Positions 1 through 11,500 of a stretch of 64,000 bases of DNA are shown in pieces. The position numbers and the translations under genes are program-made. The stretch is from NCBI GenBank assembly GCA_029582155.1, contig CM055895.1, forward strand, positions 51,054,250 through 51,118,249, written 5' to 3'. The stretch comes from Panopea generosa (lineage: Eukaryota; Mollusca; Bivalvia; Adapedonta; Hiatellidae). Below the pieces are notes generated by a model. The model did no database searches and had not been told where the DNA came from. It saw only the letters and a list, made by a program, of their open reading frames with translations. The stretch's first letter is position 1. Every line of letters begins with the position of its first letter.

Positions 1-1124
1 GGGAAAAATGAAAAATCTGACTTCTGGGACTATTACATGTATATATAGAAAAAACCCTAAATCTTGGACCATTACATGTGTATATAAAAAACCCTAAATC
101 TTGGACCATTACATGTGTATATAGAAAACCCTAAATCTGGGACCATTACATGTGTATATAGGAAACCCTAAATCTTGGACCATTACATGTGTATACAAAA
201 ACTCTAAATCTGGGACCATTACATGTATATACAGAAAACCCTAAATCCTGGGACATGTTACATGTATATACAGAAAACCCTAAATCTGGGACCGTGACAT
301 GTATATACTAGAAAACCTTAAAATCTGGGACAGTGACATGTATATACAGAAAACCCTAAATCTGGAACCATTACATGGATATATAGAAAACCCTAAATCT
401 GGGACCGTTACATGTATATATAGAAAACCTTAAATCTGGGACCATGTTACATGTAATATACAGAAAACCCTAAATCTGGGACCATTACATGTATATACAG
501 AAAACCCTAAATCTGGGACCATAACATGTTACATACAGAAAAACCCTAAATCTGGGACAATTACATGTATATATAGAAAACCTTAAATCTGGTACGATTA
601 CATGCATATACAGAAAACCCTAAATCTGTGACCATTACATGTATATATAGAAAACCCTAAATCTGGTATGATTACATGCATATACAGAACACCCTAAATC
701 TGTGACCATTACATGTATATATAGAAAACCTTAAATCTGGGACTGTTACATGTATATACAAAAAAACCTAAATCTGGGACAATAACATGTATATATAGAA
801 AACCCTATATCTGGGACCATTACATGTATATATACAGAAAACCCTAAATTTGGGACCATTACATGTATATACAGAAAATCCTAAATCTTGGACAATTACA
901 TGTATATATAGAAAACCCTAAATCTGGGACCATTACAAGTATACACAGAAAACCTAATCTGGGACCATTACATGTATATACAGAAAATCCTAAATCTGGG
1001 ACCATTACACGTAAATCTGGGACCTATTACAAGTATACACAGAAAACCTAAATCAGGGACCATTACATGAATTTGTAGAAAATCCTAAATCTGGGACCAT
1101 TACATGTATATACAGAAAACCCTG
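1..1124. repeat. 37-bp minisatellite, about 30 degenerate copies, open at the left edge
   Basis: A tandem array whose unit contains AAACCCTAAATCTGGGACC followed by ATTACATGTATATACAG. Units vary by small indels (for example ATACTAG or CATGTTACATG variants) and by the TCTTGG/TCTGGG alternation, so the array is old or gene-converted. The AAACCCTAAA core resembles a plant-type telomere word by chance, but the spacing is one word per 37 bp, so this is not a telomeric tract. It lies downstream of RINT1 coding exon 2 on the gene's strand, so it is probably intronic. The array starts before base 1. Confidence 0.93.
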
Positions 1125-1260
1125 AATTGATTGTCTGAAATTACCGATTAATTAATAAAAAATTTCCACTCCGATTTCCGACACTAGTGTAAAGATTTAT
1201 TTGATGCAAAGACATGAGTAAAATCAGTTTCTCAGCATTGTCATGTATCCCTTTAAGGAA

Positions 1261-1571
1261 AATGTTCCAAACATTCCAACCAACCAAGTGTCCCCACAAA
1301 GGCCCCTGTTCCAGAACTGCTCTCTAGTAACCATAGGTACATGTGCCAAACATTCCACCTAACCAAGTGTTGCCACAAAGTCCCCTGTTCCAGGACTGCT
1401 CTCTAGTAGCCACTGGAATATGTTCAAAACATACCACCCAACCAAGTGTTGCCACAAAGTCCCCTGTTCCAGGACTGCTCTCTACTAACCATAGGAACAT
1501 GTTCCAAACATACCACCTAACCAAGTGTTGCCACAAAGTCCCCTGTTCCAGAACTGCTCTCTAGTAACCAT
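1261..1571. repeat. 79-bp tandem repeat, 4 copies
   Basis: The word CCAAGTGT recurs at 1284, 1363, 1442 and 1521, an exact 79-bp period. Each unit contains CCACAAAGTCCCCTGTTCCA and CTGCTCTCTAGTAACCAT. Overlapping open frames on both strands here are a by-product of the repeat. Likely intronic to RINT1. Confidence 0.93.
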
Positions 1572-2466
1572 GTAGTCCTAAGTAAACAACCAACTTTACC
1601 ATCTTAACAGCTTTTAAATTATTCACATGGAATAACCAAATTAGTAAAAATTCTAATCTTACTTCGAATTCTAATTTATAATAAGGTACAGCACATACAC
1701 TATTTACAAAGGTGAAAAACATTGTAATGACAAAATATTTATCAGTTGTATAAAGAGTTGACCCCAGTTTCACCAACTCATTTAAGTATATACTTTGATA
1801 TTTAAAATAACACAATTTATGAAAAGCCTCCAGGTGACCATGACTTCTGTTCATTTTATTGACATTTATTTGTTAAAGACTATTTACAAAGCCATTAAAG
1901 TTTAAATGAAGTTTGTAAGTATTAAGTTTTGGTGAAACAGAACCCTGTTGGTTTAACAAAGAAGCTTTTGTTACATTAACATATTTAAGCCTACACTTAA
2001 ACCTAAGGAAAGCATCCCAATGATCATGATTAAAGACTGGCTACAGTAAAATTGCACATGGTTTCACTAGCATTGAGTATAGAATATTTAAGTTACCAAT
2101 CAAAAGTGAATGAAGTTTTTACATAAAATTCAAGAAAATATAGGTGAAAATGAAGCCAGGGCATAAAGTTAATTGACTTTTGTATAACTGGACCCTGAGT
2201 TCATCTATTTGCTGATATAAGGCCATTCTTAAAAATATATTGTTTGCTGTGCTCCTACCTACTCACTCAAAATTGCAGCTACCCAAACTTTTTTATTGAC
2301 TTTTAATTTTTTTTTTTCATGATTTCTGTTAATTTTTCTTTAAAATGACTATGGAAAACCAATATTTGGCAAAAAAAAAAAAATTACCTACCCACATGAA
2401 AAAAACTGGGTCAGTTAACAGCAAACAAATATTTTTTAAAGATGGCCTAATTCAACTTGGTCTCAC
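1572..2466 (-). other. Part of RINT1 intron 2
   Basis: AT-rich sequence on the 3' side (in gene orientation) of the splice donor of coding exon 2. I see no exon, RNA gene or clear repeat here; A/T runs occur at 2300-2390. Coding exon 3 of RINT1 is not in the window, so this intron extends through the tandem repeats and past base 1. Confidence 0.6.
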
Positions 2467-2708
2467 CTTAGTTCGTCTATTTGTATAACATATGACAGGT
2501 ACTTGGCCAGTTTTTCCAGTTTTGTAACTTCATGTGTCAGCTTGCTGGTGTCTGCAGTAATAGGCTTCAGCTCCCGCACCTGGTCCAGGATGTTGTGATG
2601 TAATGTCACCTTCCTCTCGCCAAGTTTCTTCACTTCATTCCGTGCAGATTCTGCATCTTGTATAGCTTTCTCAATCTCATTAGGAACTTCACTGCTTGCT
2701 AATGACAG
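2467..2708 (-). CDS. RINT1: RINT1 (RAD50-interacting protein 1), coding exon 2
   Basis: A 242-nt exon bounded on the minus strand by a pyrimidine-rich acceptor ending in AG at 2710-2709 and a good donor (AAG|gtgaga) at 2466. It stays open in one frame: 80 codons plus 2 nt. The first residues, LSLASSEVPNEIEKA, follow exon 1 (ending LENQ) without gap or shift. This matches my recollection of vertebrate RINT1, where EEQV is followed by an ISSEIP-type motif. The exon ends with YLSYVIQIDELR, comparable to the WISQIEEL region. Charged and leucine residues give a coiled-coil pattern (KLGERKV...LEKLAKYL). In known members this N-terminal helical region contacts ZW10 within the ER-resident NRZ (Dsl1-type) complex, which tethers Golgi-derived COPI vesicles. 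The protein also binds RAD50 in G2/M. The phase-2 end requires a matching exon beyond the left edge. Confidence 0.85.
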
Positions 2709-2931
2709 CTTGAAAAATAAAATAAAAAATTCCTCAAAACTGTAGTACTTTTAAATATAATGCTAAAAAATAGGTGGCAGGCCTGAGCAAATACTAGGTA
2801 ATAAACATGGGACATACTGCATGTAGATGATACAATGTGATCATGTATTTATAAAATATGTTGTATGGTGTTTAGTATCGCTTTCAACAATTTTTCAGTT
2901 ATATTCGATAGTGTCTATTGAATTACTATTC

Positions 2932-3175
2932 TGTGCCCTGTCACACTGGAGTATCATGCTACAGACACATGGTATAATACCCCCATCCAGTCACATTATA
3001 GTGACACATGGTCGACCAGACCAAGAACTATCTTCTAAAAGCTGAACACCAAGCAAGGAAGCTTCTAGTACCATTTTTTAAGTCTTTGGTATGAACGGCC
3101 GTGGTTCGGACCCTGGCCTTCCACATGCAAGGTGGGAACTCTATCCCTAGATCTCCGCTGTTGCCATTTATAAGA
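2932..3175 (-). mobile_element. tRNA-derived SINE, family D, copy 1
   Basis: Read on the minus strand, the head contains CAGCGGAGATCTAGGGATAG. This is an eroded version of the CAGCGGTGGTCTAGGGGTAG head at 17982 and carries an A-box-like stretch. The tail contains ATAATGTGACTGGATGGGG and ends in a GCATGATACTCCAGTGTGAC-type sequence. The same head, body (AACTATCYTCTAAA) and tail recur at 17085-17310, 17976-18068 and 20680-20965. It sits in RINT1 intron 1. Confidence 0.7.
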
Positions 3176-3257
3176 TAGAAGTTATATGATCATTCCACTG
3201 TATTATATAAGTTAGGACATGGCCGAATTTGGATAAGCTTCTGCAACAAATGTAATA

Positions 3258-3441
3258 AGCGCATCAGTAGTGTAGTGAATAGTGTTGGCTGCTCATGCTA
3301 GAGGTTACAGACTTGATCCCCTCTTGATCAGATGCCTCTCAAAAAAAACCAGCACTAAGTACTGGACTCAAAAGTGGTTCATATAAGCTTTGAGTTTTCT
3401 TTGCAAACAAGCTAAATTAAATTAGTATAAACTAAATGTAA
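3258..3441 (+). mobile_element. tRNA-derived SINE, family A, copy 1 (degraded)
   Basis: Matches the better copy at 19416-19612 along its length: AGTGTTGGCYGCTCAYGC, then AGAGGTT, a degenerate B box (GACTTGATCCCC), GATGCCTCTC, CAGTACTGG, GTGGTTCATATA, GAGCTAAA and the end ATTAGTATAAACTAAA. The pol III boxes are eroded, so it is unlikely to be active. Confidence 0.75.
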
Positions 3442-4115
3442 GAAGTATTGCACTCTAAATTTAGATTATAAAGCAATTTTTCCAAAATGGTGGGACACCA
3501 ACATTACTACATTCATCACAAACATAAATGGATATCATTTTTTAAATTTCAAGAGTTAAGTGTAATTTGCAATCAATGACGTTAGTAATTTGTTGACTTG
3601 TAATCAGTGATATGGAATTACAAAAGTACTTCAACTTATACACAATGTCAGGGCATGAGACTTTGGTATGCAAGTTTGTCATTAAAACCTGGGTCTAAAT
3701 GTAAAGCAGAATCCTCCGAGACAAAGTTTCAGGCTCCATCTGAGCTCAAAGTTACGAAGACCTAAATCACAATATATTTGACTGGATTTAATTTAATGAG
3801 ACAGTGGCACCATTACTGTTCGGTATGCAAAATTATTTATCAAAACTTATTCTCATCAACACTTTAATTTGGAAGAATATAGAAGACTTTTACTTCGCTT
3901 GATACTCAGTATTCAGAGCTCAGTTCTAAGACAGACTTTCATAGTCAGCTAGGCGTCAGTGACTACTGTAAAAGGACAAAATATCTTGTGATCTAAAAGA
4001 AAAGAGTAATATATTTTATAAGTAGGAATTTAAATGTATCAATGAATATCAAGAGTTTTGGACTAAAGGTACAGATTTGCAGCAATTTTATTTTTTTACC
4101 TTAAAGTGTATTCTT

Positions 4116-4510
4116 GACCTTTGTGTGACCTTGACATCTGATATACAGGCCAAGTGTTTTTGAAATCCATCCATGTATGACAAAGCTACAGACTGGACAT
4201 GAAATCTCCAACTGACCCAAAGTGTTGTCAAATAAACTTGAACTTGACCTTTGAGGTACAGGTCTGATTCTTATAGATGATACATCGTCATGTTGTGTTA
4301 GATCAACTGACCTGAGTGCTTTTCAGATCCATCCGTGTTTGACAAAATTAGACTGGACACAAAGTCTTAACAGACTCAAAGTGTTACCTTTAGGTATGGG
4401 TCTGGGTCTTATGCGTGACATATGTCGTCATGTCATGTTGATAATTTGTGCCAAGTTTTTTAAAATCCATCCATGCATGACAAAGTTACAGGCCGGACAT
4501 GATATTGCAA
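4116..4510 (+). repeat. Degenerate interspersed repeat, about 3 diverged units of roughly 130-150 bp
   Basis: Three units share GACCTTTRGGTAYRGGTCTG, a YCGTCATG block, and AAATCCATCCATGYATGACA followed by AAGYTACAGRCYGGACA. Unit landmarks are near 4116, 4247 and 4388. I associate this family (GTGCCAAGT ... ATCCATCCATGCATGACAAAG) with bivalve genomes, from memory only. No coding capacity is visible. Confidence 0.65.
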
Positions 4511-5629
4511 ATAGATGGACACTTTGATTTATGCCTCCCAAAGGAGGACATTAAAAGGCACAAACATCCTTCTTTAAATAAAATCCTCTTGATACATTAA
4601 TAAGTAATAAGAGAATGACACCTTTAACACATGTCAGGTTATATATGGCACATCCATTTCAATGGGCTAAGGAAGACCTCAGAATGAATCTGAGTAGAAC
4701 CATTAGGCTTTTGTAAGCAACTGGTAAATTTTCTCAAAAAGTGTTTAAACCAAAACTTGCTAGAATCACTGATCTCAGCATTAAGTAATAAGTGATTGGA
4801 GACACTGCTTGACTGCGGAGGATTGCAAAAACAAAGCTTTAAATTAAATAATACAAGAATAATTGCTGATTTTAATTATCAGCAGCACCTACACACTAGT
4901 TCTTGTAGCCATATATAGCATGTTATTAGCTGGTGGGGAAGGACTTTATCTGCAAACATATGGTTTTTAGATGTGTTATCTTTATAAATAATCAAGAGAA
5001 ATTCATTTTTGTAACTGACCTGATACCAGGTGTCAATCAAACAAGTTGATATAAATCCCATCAGCTAACCCGTCATTTTCCTTAGACAGGCAAACAATAT
5101 CTAAGTAAACACTAGTCTACATTGTATTTACTTCGACAAACAAAACTACGTGACTAGTGGGTGGAGTAGTAGTTTTTCTTGTGTCAGGTCAATGGTTCTA
5201 TTCTGACTGAAAATTTTAGGAGTGAGTATTGACTATTGCCATAGTATAGTGAAGCTGAGTAATGCTTTGTATTAATATTAATAATAATTGCTATCAAATA
5301 AACTTTGGTTGTTTAATAAGAAGATTCAACATTTTGTTTGTAAACCGTAATCACTGCAAGGGATCATATTGCAGAAAATGCACTTTTAGTATTTGACATG
5401 ATCTATTTGCAGATTTTGTCATCTTTCTGTTCTGAAGTTTATGTAAAAAACATAAACAAATGAGTTAATCTTTTTGCACAATGTTCATGGAATGTAAGTT
5501 AATTTCTCAGATGTGTACAGAGTACATAAACAATGAATTCATTATATTTGTCCACTGTTCACAGAACTACAGTTTAAAGTTTAAACATGTACAAGCAAAT
5601 TCTGTTAATTTATGTTCCCCGCTTTTTTC

Positions 5630-6115
5630 AAAAGATTTTATTCAGGCATTCTTCAGTTATTGCACGGAAACCGAAAAAAATATTAAAGGGGCATAACTGT
5701 AGAACAACAAATGCCACAACCCCTAACTTAAACTGTGTTTTATCATTATAAACATTGTATTAAAATTTCAAAGATTTGATTCAGGCATTCTAAGTTATTG
5801 CACGGAAACCCAAAAAAGTGTGACAGATAAAACGTAAATTACAATTTTTCACAAATTAAATGGGTAAAACTCTACAATGTCAAAAGGCACAACTCTGAAA
5901 AATGAACTTAGTCTGTGTTTTGTCATTTTAAACATTGTATAAAAAATTTCAAAATATTTGATTATGGCATTCTTAAGTTATTGCACGGAAACCAAAGTGT
6001 GACAATTTTTCAAAAAATAAAGGGGCATAACTCTACAAGGCATTCAAGCATTCTTAAGTTATTGCATGCAAACCAAAAGTGTGACTGACCGATGGACAGA
6101 CAGACCCAAATTAGT
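5630..6115 (+). repeat. Degenerate interspersed repeat with GTTATTGCACGGAAAC core, about 4 units
   Basis: The block GGCATTCTTAAGTTATTGCA followed by CGGAAACC recurs near 5648, 5784, 5966 and 6044. It alternates with AAAGGGGCATAACTCT and GTGTTTTRTCATTWTAAACA blocks. The last unit ends in GTGTGACTGACCGATGGACAGACAGACCC, a GACAGACAGAC-type terminus. The pattern is familiar from bivalve introns, from memory only. Confidence 0.7.
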
Positions 6116-6156
6116 GCCTACCACTTTTTGCAAAACGGGAGACAAAAAAGAGATCA

Positions 6157-6800
6157 AAAGCTGAATGTCTAACCTGAGTAACCTCATTTATTTCTGGAGT
6201 AAAACACACCATTTATTTCTGGAGTAAAACACACCATTTATTTCTGGAGTAAAACACACCATTTATTTCTGGAGTAAAACACACCATTTATTTTATTTGG
6301 CCTATTACACTTTTTGAATCACAAATAAGCAGTTTTGAAGATATTGAACAAAAAATCAAAGCTTCATAGTAGCCACTTTTAAATTTTATAAATTATTATT
6401 GATACAAACATAAGCAACAACAATATGTCAAAGTCCAAGAGAAAACAATTGTGTATTTTGCACTATTTTCTATATTATATAAATAAAAATGAGGTAGTAT
6501 TAAAACTGGAGTGGTTAGTTTAAACAATATTTTATTTACAGTATACGTGATAGTCTTACATCCAATATCCACACTAAATAATGAGTGAAAAGGCTTCAGA
6601 AGAAATTCTGGAGTGGTTAACAGTTGGTATACAGTGAAATCATTTTATTAAAACTGTAAGAATCGTTATCCAATGGCCTATATATGAGTGTTTAATTATT
6701 GTGTACTATTTTAGGTATGATGATACAAGTTGTTAGTAAACATACATGTACCTATATCTTCCTACTGGTATTACCAAAACCCAATTTTATTCATTATCTT
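6157..6800 (+). repeat. Local duplication, copy 1
   Basis: Shares an ordered series of blocks with 6868-7235: CAAAAGCTGAATGKCTAAYCTGAG, AAACAATATTTTATTYAC, RTGATAGTCTTACATYCA, TTCAGAAGAAATTC, GTGGTTAACRGT, GTGAAATCATTTTAYTAAAA and GATRATACAAGTTGTT. Copy 1 is longer because of its internal 25-bp minisatellite. Confidence 0.75.
6184..6296. repeat. 25-bp minisatellite, 4-5 copies
   Basis: ATTTATTTCTGGAGTAAAAC plus ACACC recurs with an exact 25-bp step at 6186, 6211, 6236 and 6261, with a partial copy at 6286. The duplicate segment has a single unit (6899-6925), so the expansion followed the duplication. Confidence 0.93.
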
Positions 6801-6867
6801 TCTGCAATGTTCACAGAACTACAGTTAAAAGTTTAACATGTGTTAAAAAATTAAATAAATAAATAAA

Positions 6868-7235
6868 TCAAAAGCTGAATGGCTAATCTGAGTAACCCCA
6901 TTTATTTCTGGTGTAATAAACACCATTCATTTTATTCAAACAATATTTTATTCACAATATATATGGTAGTCTTACATTCAATTTACACATGAAATATTGA
7001 ATGAAAAAGATTCAGAAGAAATTCAGAAGTGGTTAACGGTAGAGTGAAATCATTTTACTAAAACTGTTACAAGGTGGAGCAGTCAACGGTACTTTTAGAT
7101 GAATTAGTAAGAACCATGTTACATTGGCCTATATGAGTATTTAACTATTGTGTATTAATTGAGGTATGATAATACAAGTTGTTTGTACACATACAAATAC
7201 GTATTTCTTACTACCGGTATTATGAAAATACAGTT
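6868..7235 (+). repeat. Local duplication, copy 2
   Basis: Second copy of the 6157-6800 segment in the same orientation, at visibly reduced identity. It has one ATTTATTTCTGGTGTAATAA unit where copy 1 has an array. Some sequence present in copy 1, around 6300-6500, is missing here. Confidence 0.75.
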
Positions 7236-9196
7236 TTATGCCAATCTGGATAAAGCTTGTTTGTACATTACTTACAGAGGGATGATGTTTTCTTCTTCTT
7301 CTTCCGAATACAATACTCCTTCATTAATGAAGGTTTTGTGCTGGCTCTAAAGGTGCATGCAAACTTTGCAAAGCAAGCTCATATAGTTACATGTATGTTG
7401 AAAAGAAATTGAAAATGGAGTGAAAAACCTTGGATGCAGAAGTGGTTTCTTGAGGAGCCAAACATTGGTTGTTGTTAAAATAAAACTGTTATGAATTGAA
7501 ACAAGAGACAGTCAAAAAAAGATCAGAAACTTTCTTTTTTACTATGCCATATCTCATTTTTTGCAGCATACATTTATTGAAGGGTTTGAGGTAGTCTGGT
7601 ACAGAAGACTACACATGTCAGAAACTAAAGAGGTTCCGGAGAAGTACCTTTCTTATGGAAATTTATTAAATAATGAGTTTGACATTATCACATGACCACA
7701 TGTATAAATATAAAAGAGTTGAAACACACAAACAATTTGAGAATAAATTATACATCAAATATATATTTTTAAGTTCATATTGTTCCCTCGAACTTTCAGA
7801 CATCTTAATTGTTCAAACCCATTTCATTTTCGAGGGTACAGAATGTCAATCACTGTTAACCATGAGATTCCTGTTGTCAACGTAATACGATTCACTATAT
7901 CGGTCAGGCAGAACTGAACAAAACCTTGTTACACAGAATTATTATTCATAATGGTACTTTCATACATCACATATCATTTTGGTAATGCTTAAAAGCATTT
8001 TAAATGCATTTAAGAGACCGGAGAATACCAAAACATTGTTGCTGTCGTAACTTTTTTCCGAAAACTGACCACGTGTACATTGTCGTCCGCCATATATCGA
8101 GTTGATTCCTCAACCTTCCTTCTCGCTACCAGCTGTAGAACTGACTGGTATAGATGTCGTAAACAGACTCAAGGTTAAAAGGTTACATGGGCAAATTACT
8201 TGGTAATTTTTCATTATGTTCAGATTCCGTGACGTTACAAAAGAGGACACATTTCTCGTAACCTTACCGATATGTTGACTGTATGCAATATTTAAGTGGT
8301 GGTTTCTAGAATGCCATGTTTATGTCATTTTCATAGTGCACTGTTGATCACATAAAAACAACATCTGTACGATATTGTCGATGTCAAGGTTGTAAGCTAC
8401 AACACATTTTGTCATGAAGTAACTCTGAGGACACGTTTGGTTACGCAACATTACAGAAAAATATTTAGTCAAATTCTCATATTTTGGTGGCATATAAAAA
8501 AACAGAAGTTAATCAATTCAAATAAAGGAAACTGAAGTTTATTTCCAAAAAAAAACAAAACACAAGCTGTTTTGGTTGAGAAGATTAGAGTAAAACGTGT
8601 TTAGTGCAAACACATGCAAATGAGCACCATGAAACCAAGAAATTACACAATAAAATAATGATTTAAGAGAAGTTTTAAGTTGTTAAAAAAAGACACTACG
8701 TGACAATTAAGAGAAATATTTGTTTTTAAAAGGTTTTGCAAATTACTTTAAATTATTATTATATACTTCTGCAGCTTATATTAATTTATGTAGAATTTGT
8801 GTGATGTAACGCAAATTCCCGGACTCCATATTATGGCTCAAATCTGGTATCACCCTGGTGTCTTTCCAGCCGGGTTTCGAAGTGTAGCACTTTTGGCACT
8901 AACTACATTATTTGGTAGAGTACATCTACAAGGATTGAAAGAACTCATTAAATAAAAACTAATTATTGAAATGTTGAGACGATAATGTTGGCTAAACGAA
9001 ATTGGTGTTTTAACATACATATTATGTCGAATACACCTAATAGTCAGGTGGAAAATTTATCTTTGAGCAGCAGCTAATATGACTGTTGGACCGTTGAGGC
9101 TCTCTGATAAGTATCTTCTTAGTAACCACATTTGTCGACGACATTTCTTACAAAGCAACCACTTCTGGCTTAAACTTCACTACATATGACATATAC

Positions 9197-9343
9197 CTGA
9201 TTTTCAAGTGTCCTCTGTGTGTTTTTGTATTTTTGGTACAAATCCTTCACTGTTTTCAAAGACTTCAGGTCGTCTCCAAATTGATTATTCACTAAGTCTA
9301 TTGCGAACATATCTGAATTCGACATTTTCATGGGGGCTGCCAT
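9197..9343 (-). CDS. RINT1: RINT1, coding exon 1 with start codon
   Basis: ATG at 9343-9341 on the minus strand opens MAAPMKMSNSDMFAIDLVNN and runs 49 codons to a CAG|gtatat donor at 9197/9196, ending in phase 0. Residues 22-31 (FGDDLKSLKT) and 44-49 (RTLENQ) correspond to the conserved N-terminal motif of RINT1 (GNDLKSLKKL ... LEEQ in my recollection of the vertebrate protein). Exon 2 supplies the continuation. An in-frame ATG at 9442 would add 33 mostly hydrophobic residues (MYFVFFCLF...). That is more likely upstream untranslated sequence read through, because the family starts with a short polar leader. GCGC and CCCGCG words near 9465-9475 are the only local CpG enrichment, so the promoter is probably just upstream of 9343, but no core element is evident. 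Confidence 0.85.
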
Positions 9344-9858
9344 GTTGGCAATACAAATAAGGATAAAAACAAAGGACACACAAACATTTGTACCAAAAGA
9401 GTAATAAACTACCAAAAACAAACAAAAGAAAACGAAATACATTAAAACGCATCCATGCGGTACTCCCGCGCTGATTATGCACGATAAGCGTTAGTTGATT
9501 TGAGGTGATATAGGATTTTTAAGGACACCTTTTAATTATACAGACTAATTTTAGCTTTTCCTCTCGGTATTTTATATATCCTTTTTTTATGTTCATTTTA
9601 GGCCAATGTCCAAGGTTTAAAGAAATGTGTCAGTTTTATTTCATATATTTATTACGTTCACATGGTTATCATATGTATATTATGATATATCAAGGAATTA
9701 TATATACACGTCCTTGGATATATGTATGAATACCATAAGATGTTAGATACAAGATAAAAGAATTTTATTTTGTGTCGGATTTACAAATATAAAACACTAG
9801 CTGTAAAGCTATTTGCCGACATAACATGTTAACATTTTTTTTACTTACATGCATATAC

Positions 9859-9860
9859 CA

Positions 9861-9912
<52 letters not shown>

Positions 9913-9918
9913 CACACA
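9859..9918. repeat. (CGCA)n microsatellite
   Basis: An uninterrupted CGCA tetranucleotide run of about 13 units, followed by CACACACA. It lies inside the 3' untranslated part of the LINE. Confidence 0.97.
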
Positions 9919-10145
9919 AGAATTTAAACCAGAGGATAAATCAGTAAATCATCTAACTAAAGCATGTTAAAAATATAAACATAAAGTGCAGATAAATAGT
10001 AGACTAAGGCAGTGCAGTTAAAGAACGGATGTCATTTACAAAAACTAAAGAATACTAAAGCAAAGTTAAGAGAATAAAGCACGTGTAATATGTTATATAT
10101 CGTAGGAGTGAGAGTATGCGGCAAAGGTAGGAGGCATATCTATGA

Positions 10146-11365
10146 TCACATAAAGCATCCACAGGCTGGACCGGTCCAGGTGTAGGTCAGTCTACTAAAC
10201 TCCTTGAAATTTTCGGTTTTCCTGATGTCATTTGGGAGACTGTTCCAATCCTGAGCCGCCTCGAACCCAAATGATCTCTCACCATACATAGCAGTTTTGA
10301 CAGTTAGAATTTCTGCGCAATTTTCATACCTGAACGAATATTTAGAATATTTGAATTTTACAAGATTATGCAAATATGGTGGAGATAGTTTGTATAGACA
10401 TTTAAATGTTTCCAATGCAATGCTTCTGATTCTACTGAGGTGCAGGGTTGGCATATTGGCTCTACGTAATAGGGTATCATAACCAGAAGAAAATCATTAA
10501 ATGTTATCCTGAGGGCTCTGTGCTGAAGTATTTTCTAGTTTTCAGTGTTTGTTTTGCTACAGAAATGCCAGACTAGAGGACAGTAATTAAAATTTGATCT
10601 GATAAAGGACTTACAGATCACATTTTTGCTTTCAGGGTTTAAACATTTTCATAGTCTAAATAAAACATTTAGTTGCCTTGATGCTTTTTTACATATATTT
10701 GCAATCTATTGATCAAAATTTAGTAAGTTATCAAAATTAACACCCAAAAGTTTAACATGGTCATCGCAGGGAACATCCATATTACCTATATTGAAAGTTG
10801 TTATATTATCATGCGATTTTTTTTACCAACAGCTACGGCTTGAAACTTATGAGAATATTACTCTCAGACTCTAGAACGTCTTTTAAAATTTTAGTGTTTT
10901 TATGGGAAAATGACAATGTGTTGTCATCTGCATAGTTGTACATTGAATTTTTTTTGACAAAGTAGTAGATATCATTAATAAAGATATTAAAGATAAATGG
11001 GCCTAGGAAGGAACCCTGAGGGACCCCCTTGCTAGTTTTAAGCCATGTGCCGTGGGTTTGTCCTATTTTTACTTGTTGTATCCTATCTGTTAGATAACTG
11101 TGTACAAGTTTACATGCATTTTCAGACATCCCGTATACTTCCAGTTTGAGAAGGATGAGGTCATGTAGCAGACAATCGAATGCCTTTGATAAGTCCATAA
11201 GGATAGCTGCCACATGATCTCCCCTGTCAAGTGAAATTTTCCAATCCTCAATCAGGCGCGTAAGAGTTATCTGACAACCGTATTTAGGCCGGAAAGCAGC
11301 TAAGTAGGTGTGAAAAATGTTATCGAAGTGGGTTGATAACTGGTCATTGAGATAGAGCGTAATCT
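10146..11365 (-). pseudogene. LINE reverse transcriptase, 3' part (RT core and C-terminal domain)
   Basis: Read on the minus strand from 11365, residues LYLNDQLSTHFDNIF lead into AAFRPKYGCQITLTRLIEDW and MDLSKAFDCLLHDLILLKL, then KTSKGVPQGSFLGPFIFNIF and the catalytic YADD box (NYADDNTLSF). These are RT blocks 2-5 of CR1/Jockey-type LINEs. The C-terminal part (10146-10454) holds RIRSIALETFKCLYKLSPPY and RSFGFEAAQDWNSLP, typical of this clade's carboxyl end. The frame is lost between about 10455 and 10830, with stops and shifts, so the copy is dead. It is one gene with 15560-16230, broken by a later insertion. Confidence 0.85.
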
Positions 11366-11500
11366 GGAAATGGTTTTGCTCCCCCCCAGGGGCAATTTTG
11401 TAGACTATAATTTTTTGAAAGTCTATTATATGACAACAATTTTAAGACATGTTTACGCACTGGCCGTTGGGGCGTTTGTAAATTACAGCATTTTAAAATA

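Larger units (their letters stand above)
2709..9196 (-). other. RINT1 intron 1 (6.5 kb), repeat-rich
   Basis: Delimited by the donor (CAG|gtatat) of coding exon 1 at 9196 and the acceptor of coding exon 2 at 2709. It is phase 0. It contains two SINE copies, two degenerate bivalve-type interspersed repeats, a 25-bp minisatellite and a local duplication, annotated separately. The stretch 7240-9196 has no repeat or exon I can support, apart from a short unexplained open frame near 8010-8092. Confidence 0.8.

Noticed and set aside
1..1124. AAACCCTAAA words as a telomere or interstitial telomeric repeat
   Set aside because: The word appears once per 37 bp inside a longer unit, and animal telomeres of this group use TTAGGG in tandem. 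Chance resemblance.
9344..9442. N-terminal extension of RINT1 from the upstream in-frame ATG (hydrophobic leader)
   Set aside because: RINT1 is a peripheral, not a membrane-inserted, protein, and the family starts with a short polar leader. The extension is most simply 5' flank.
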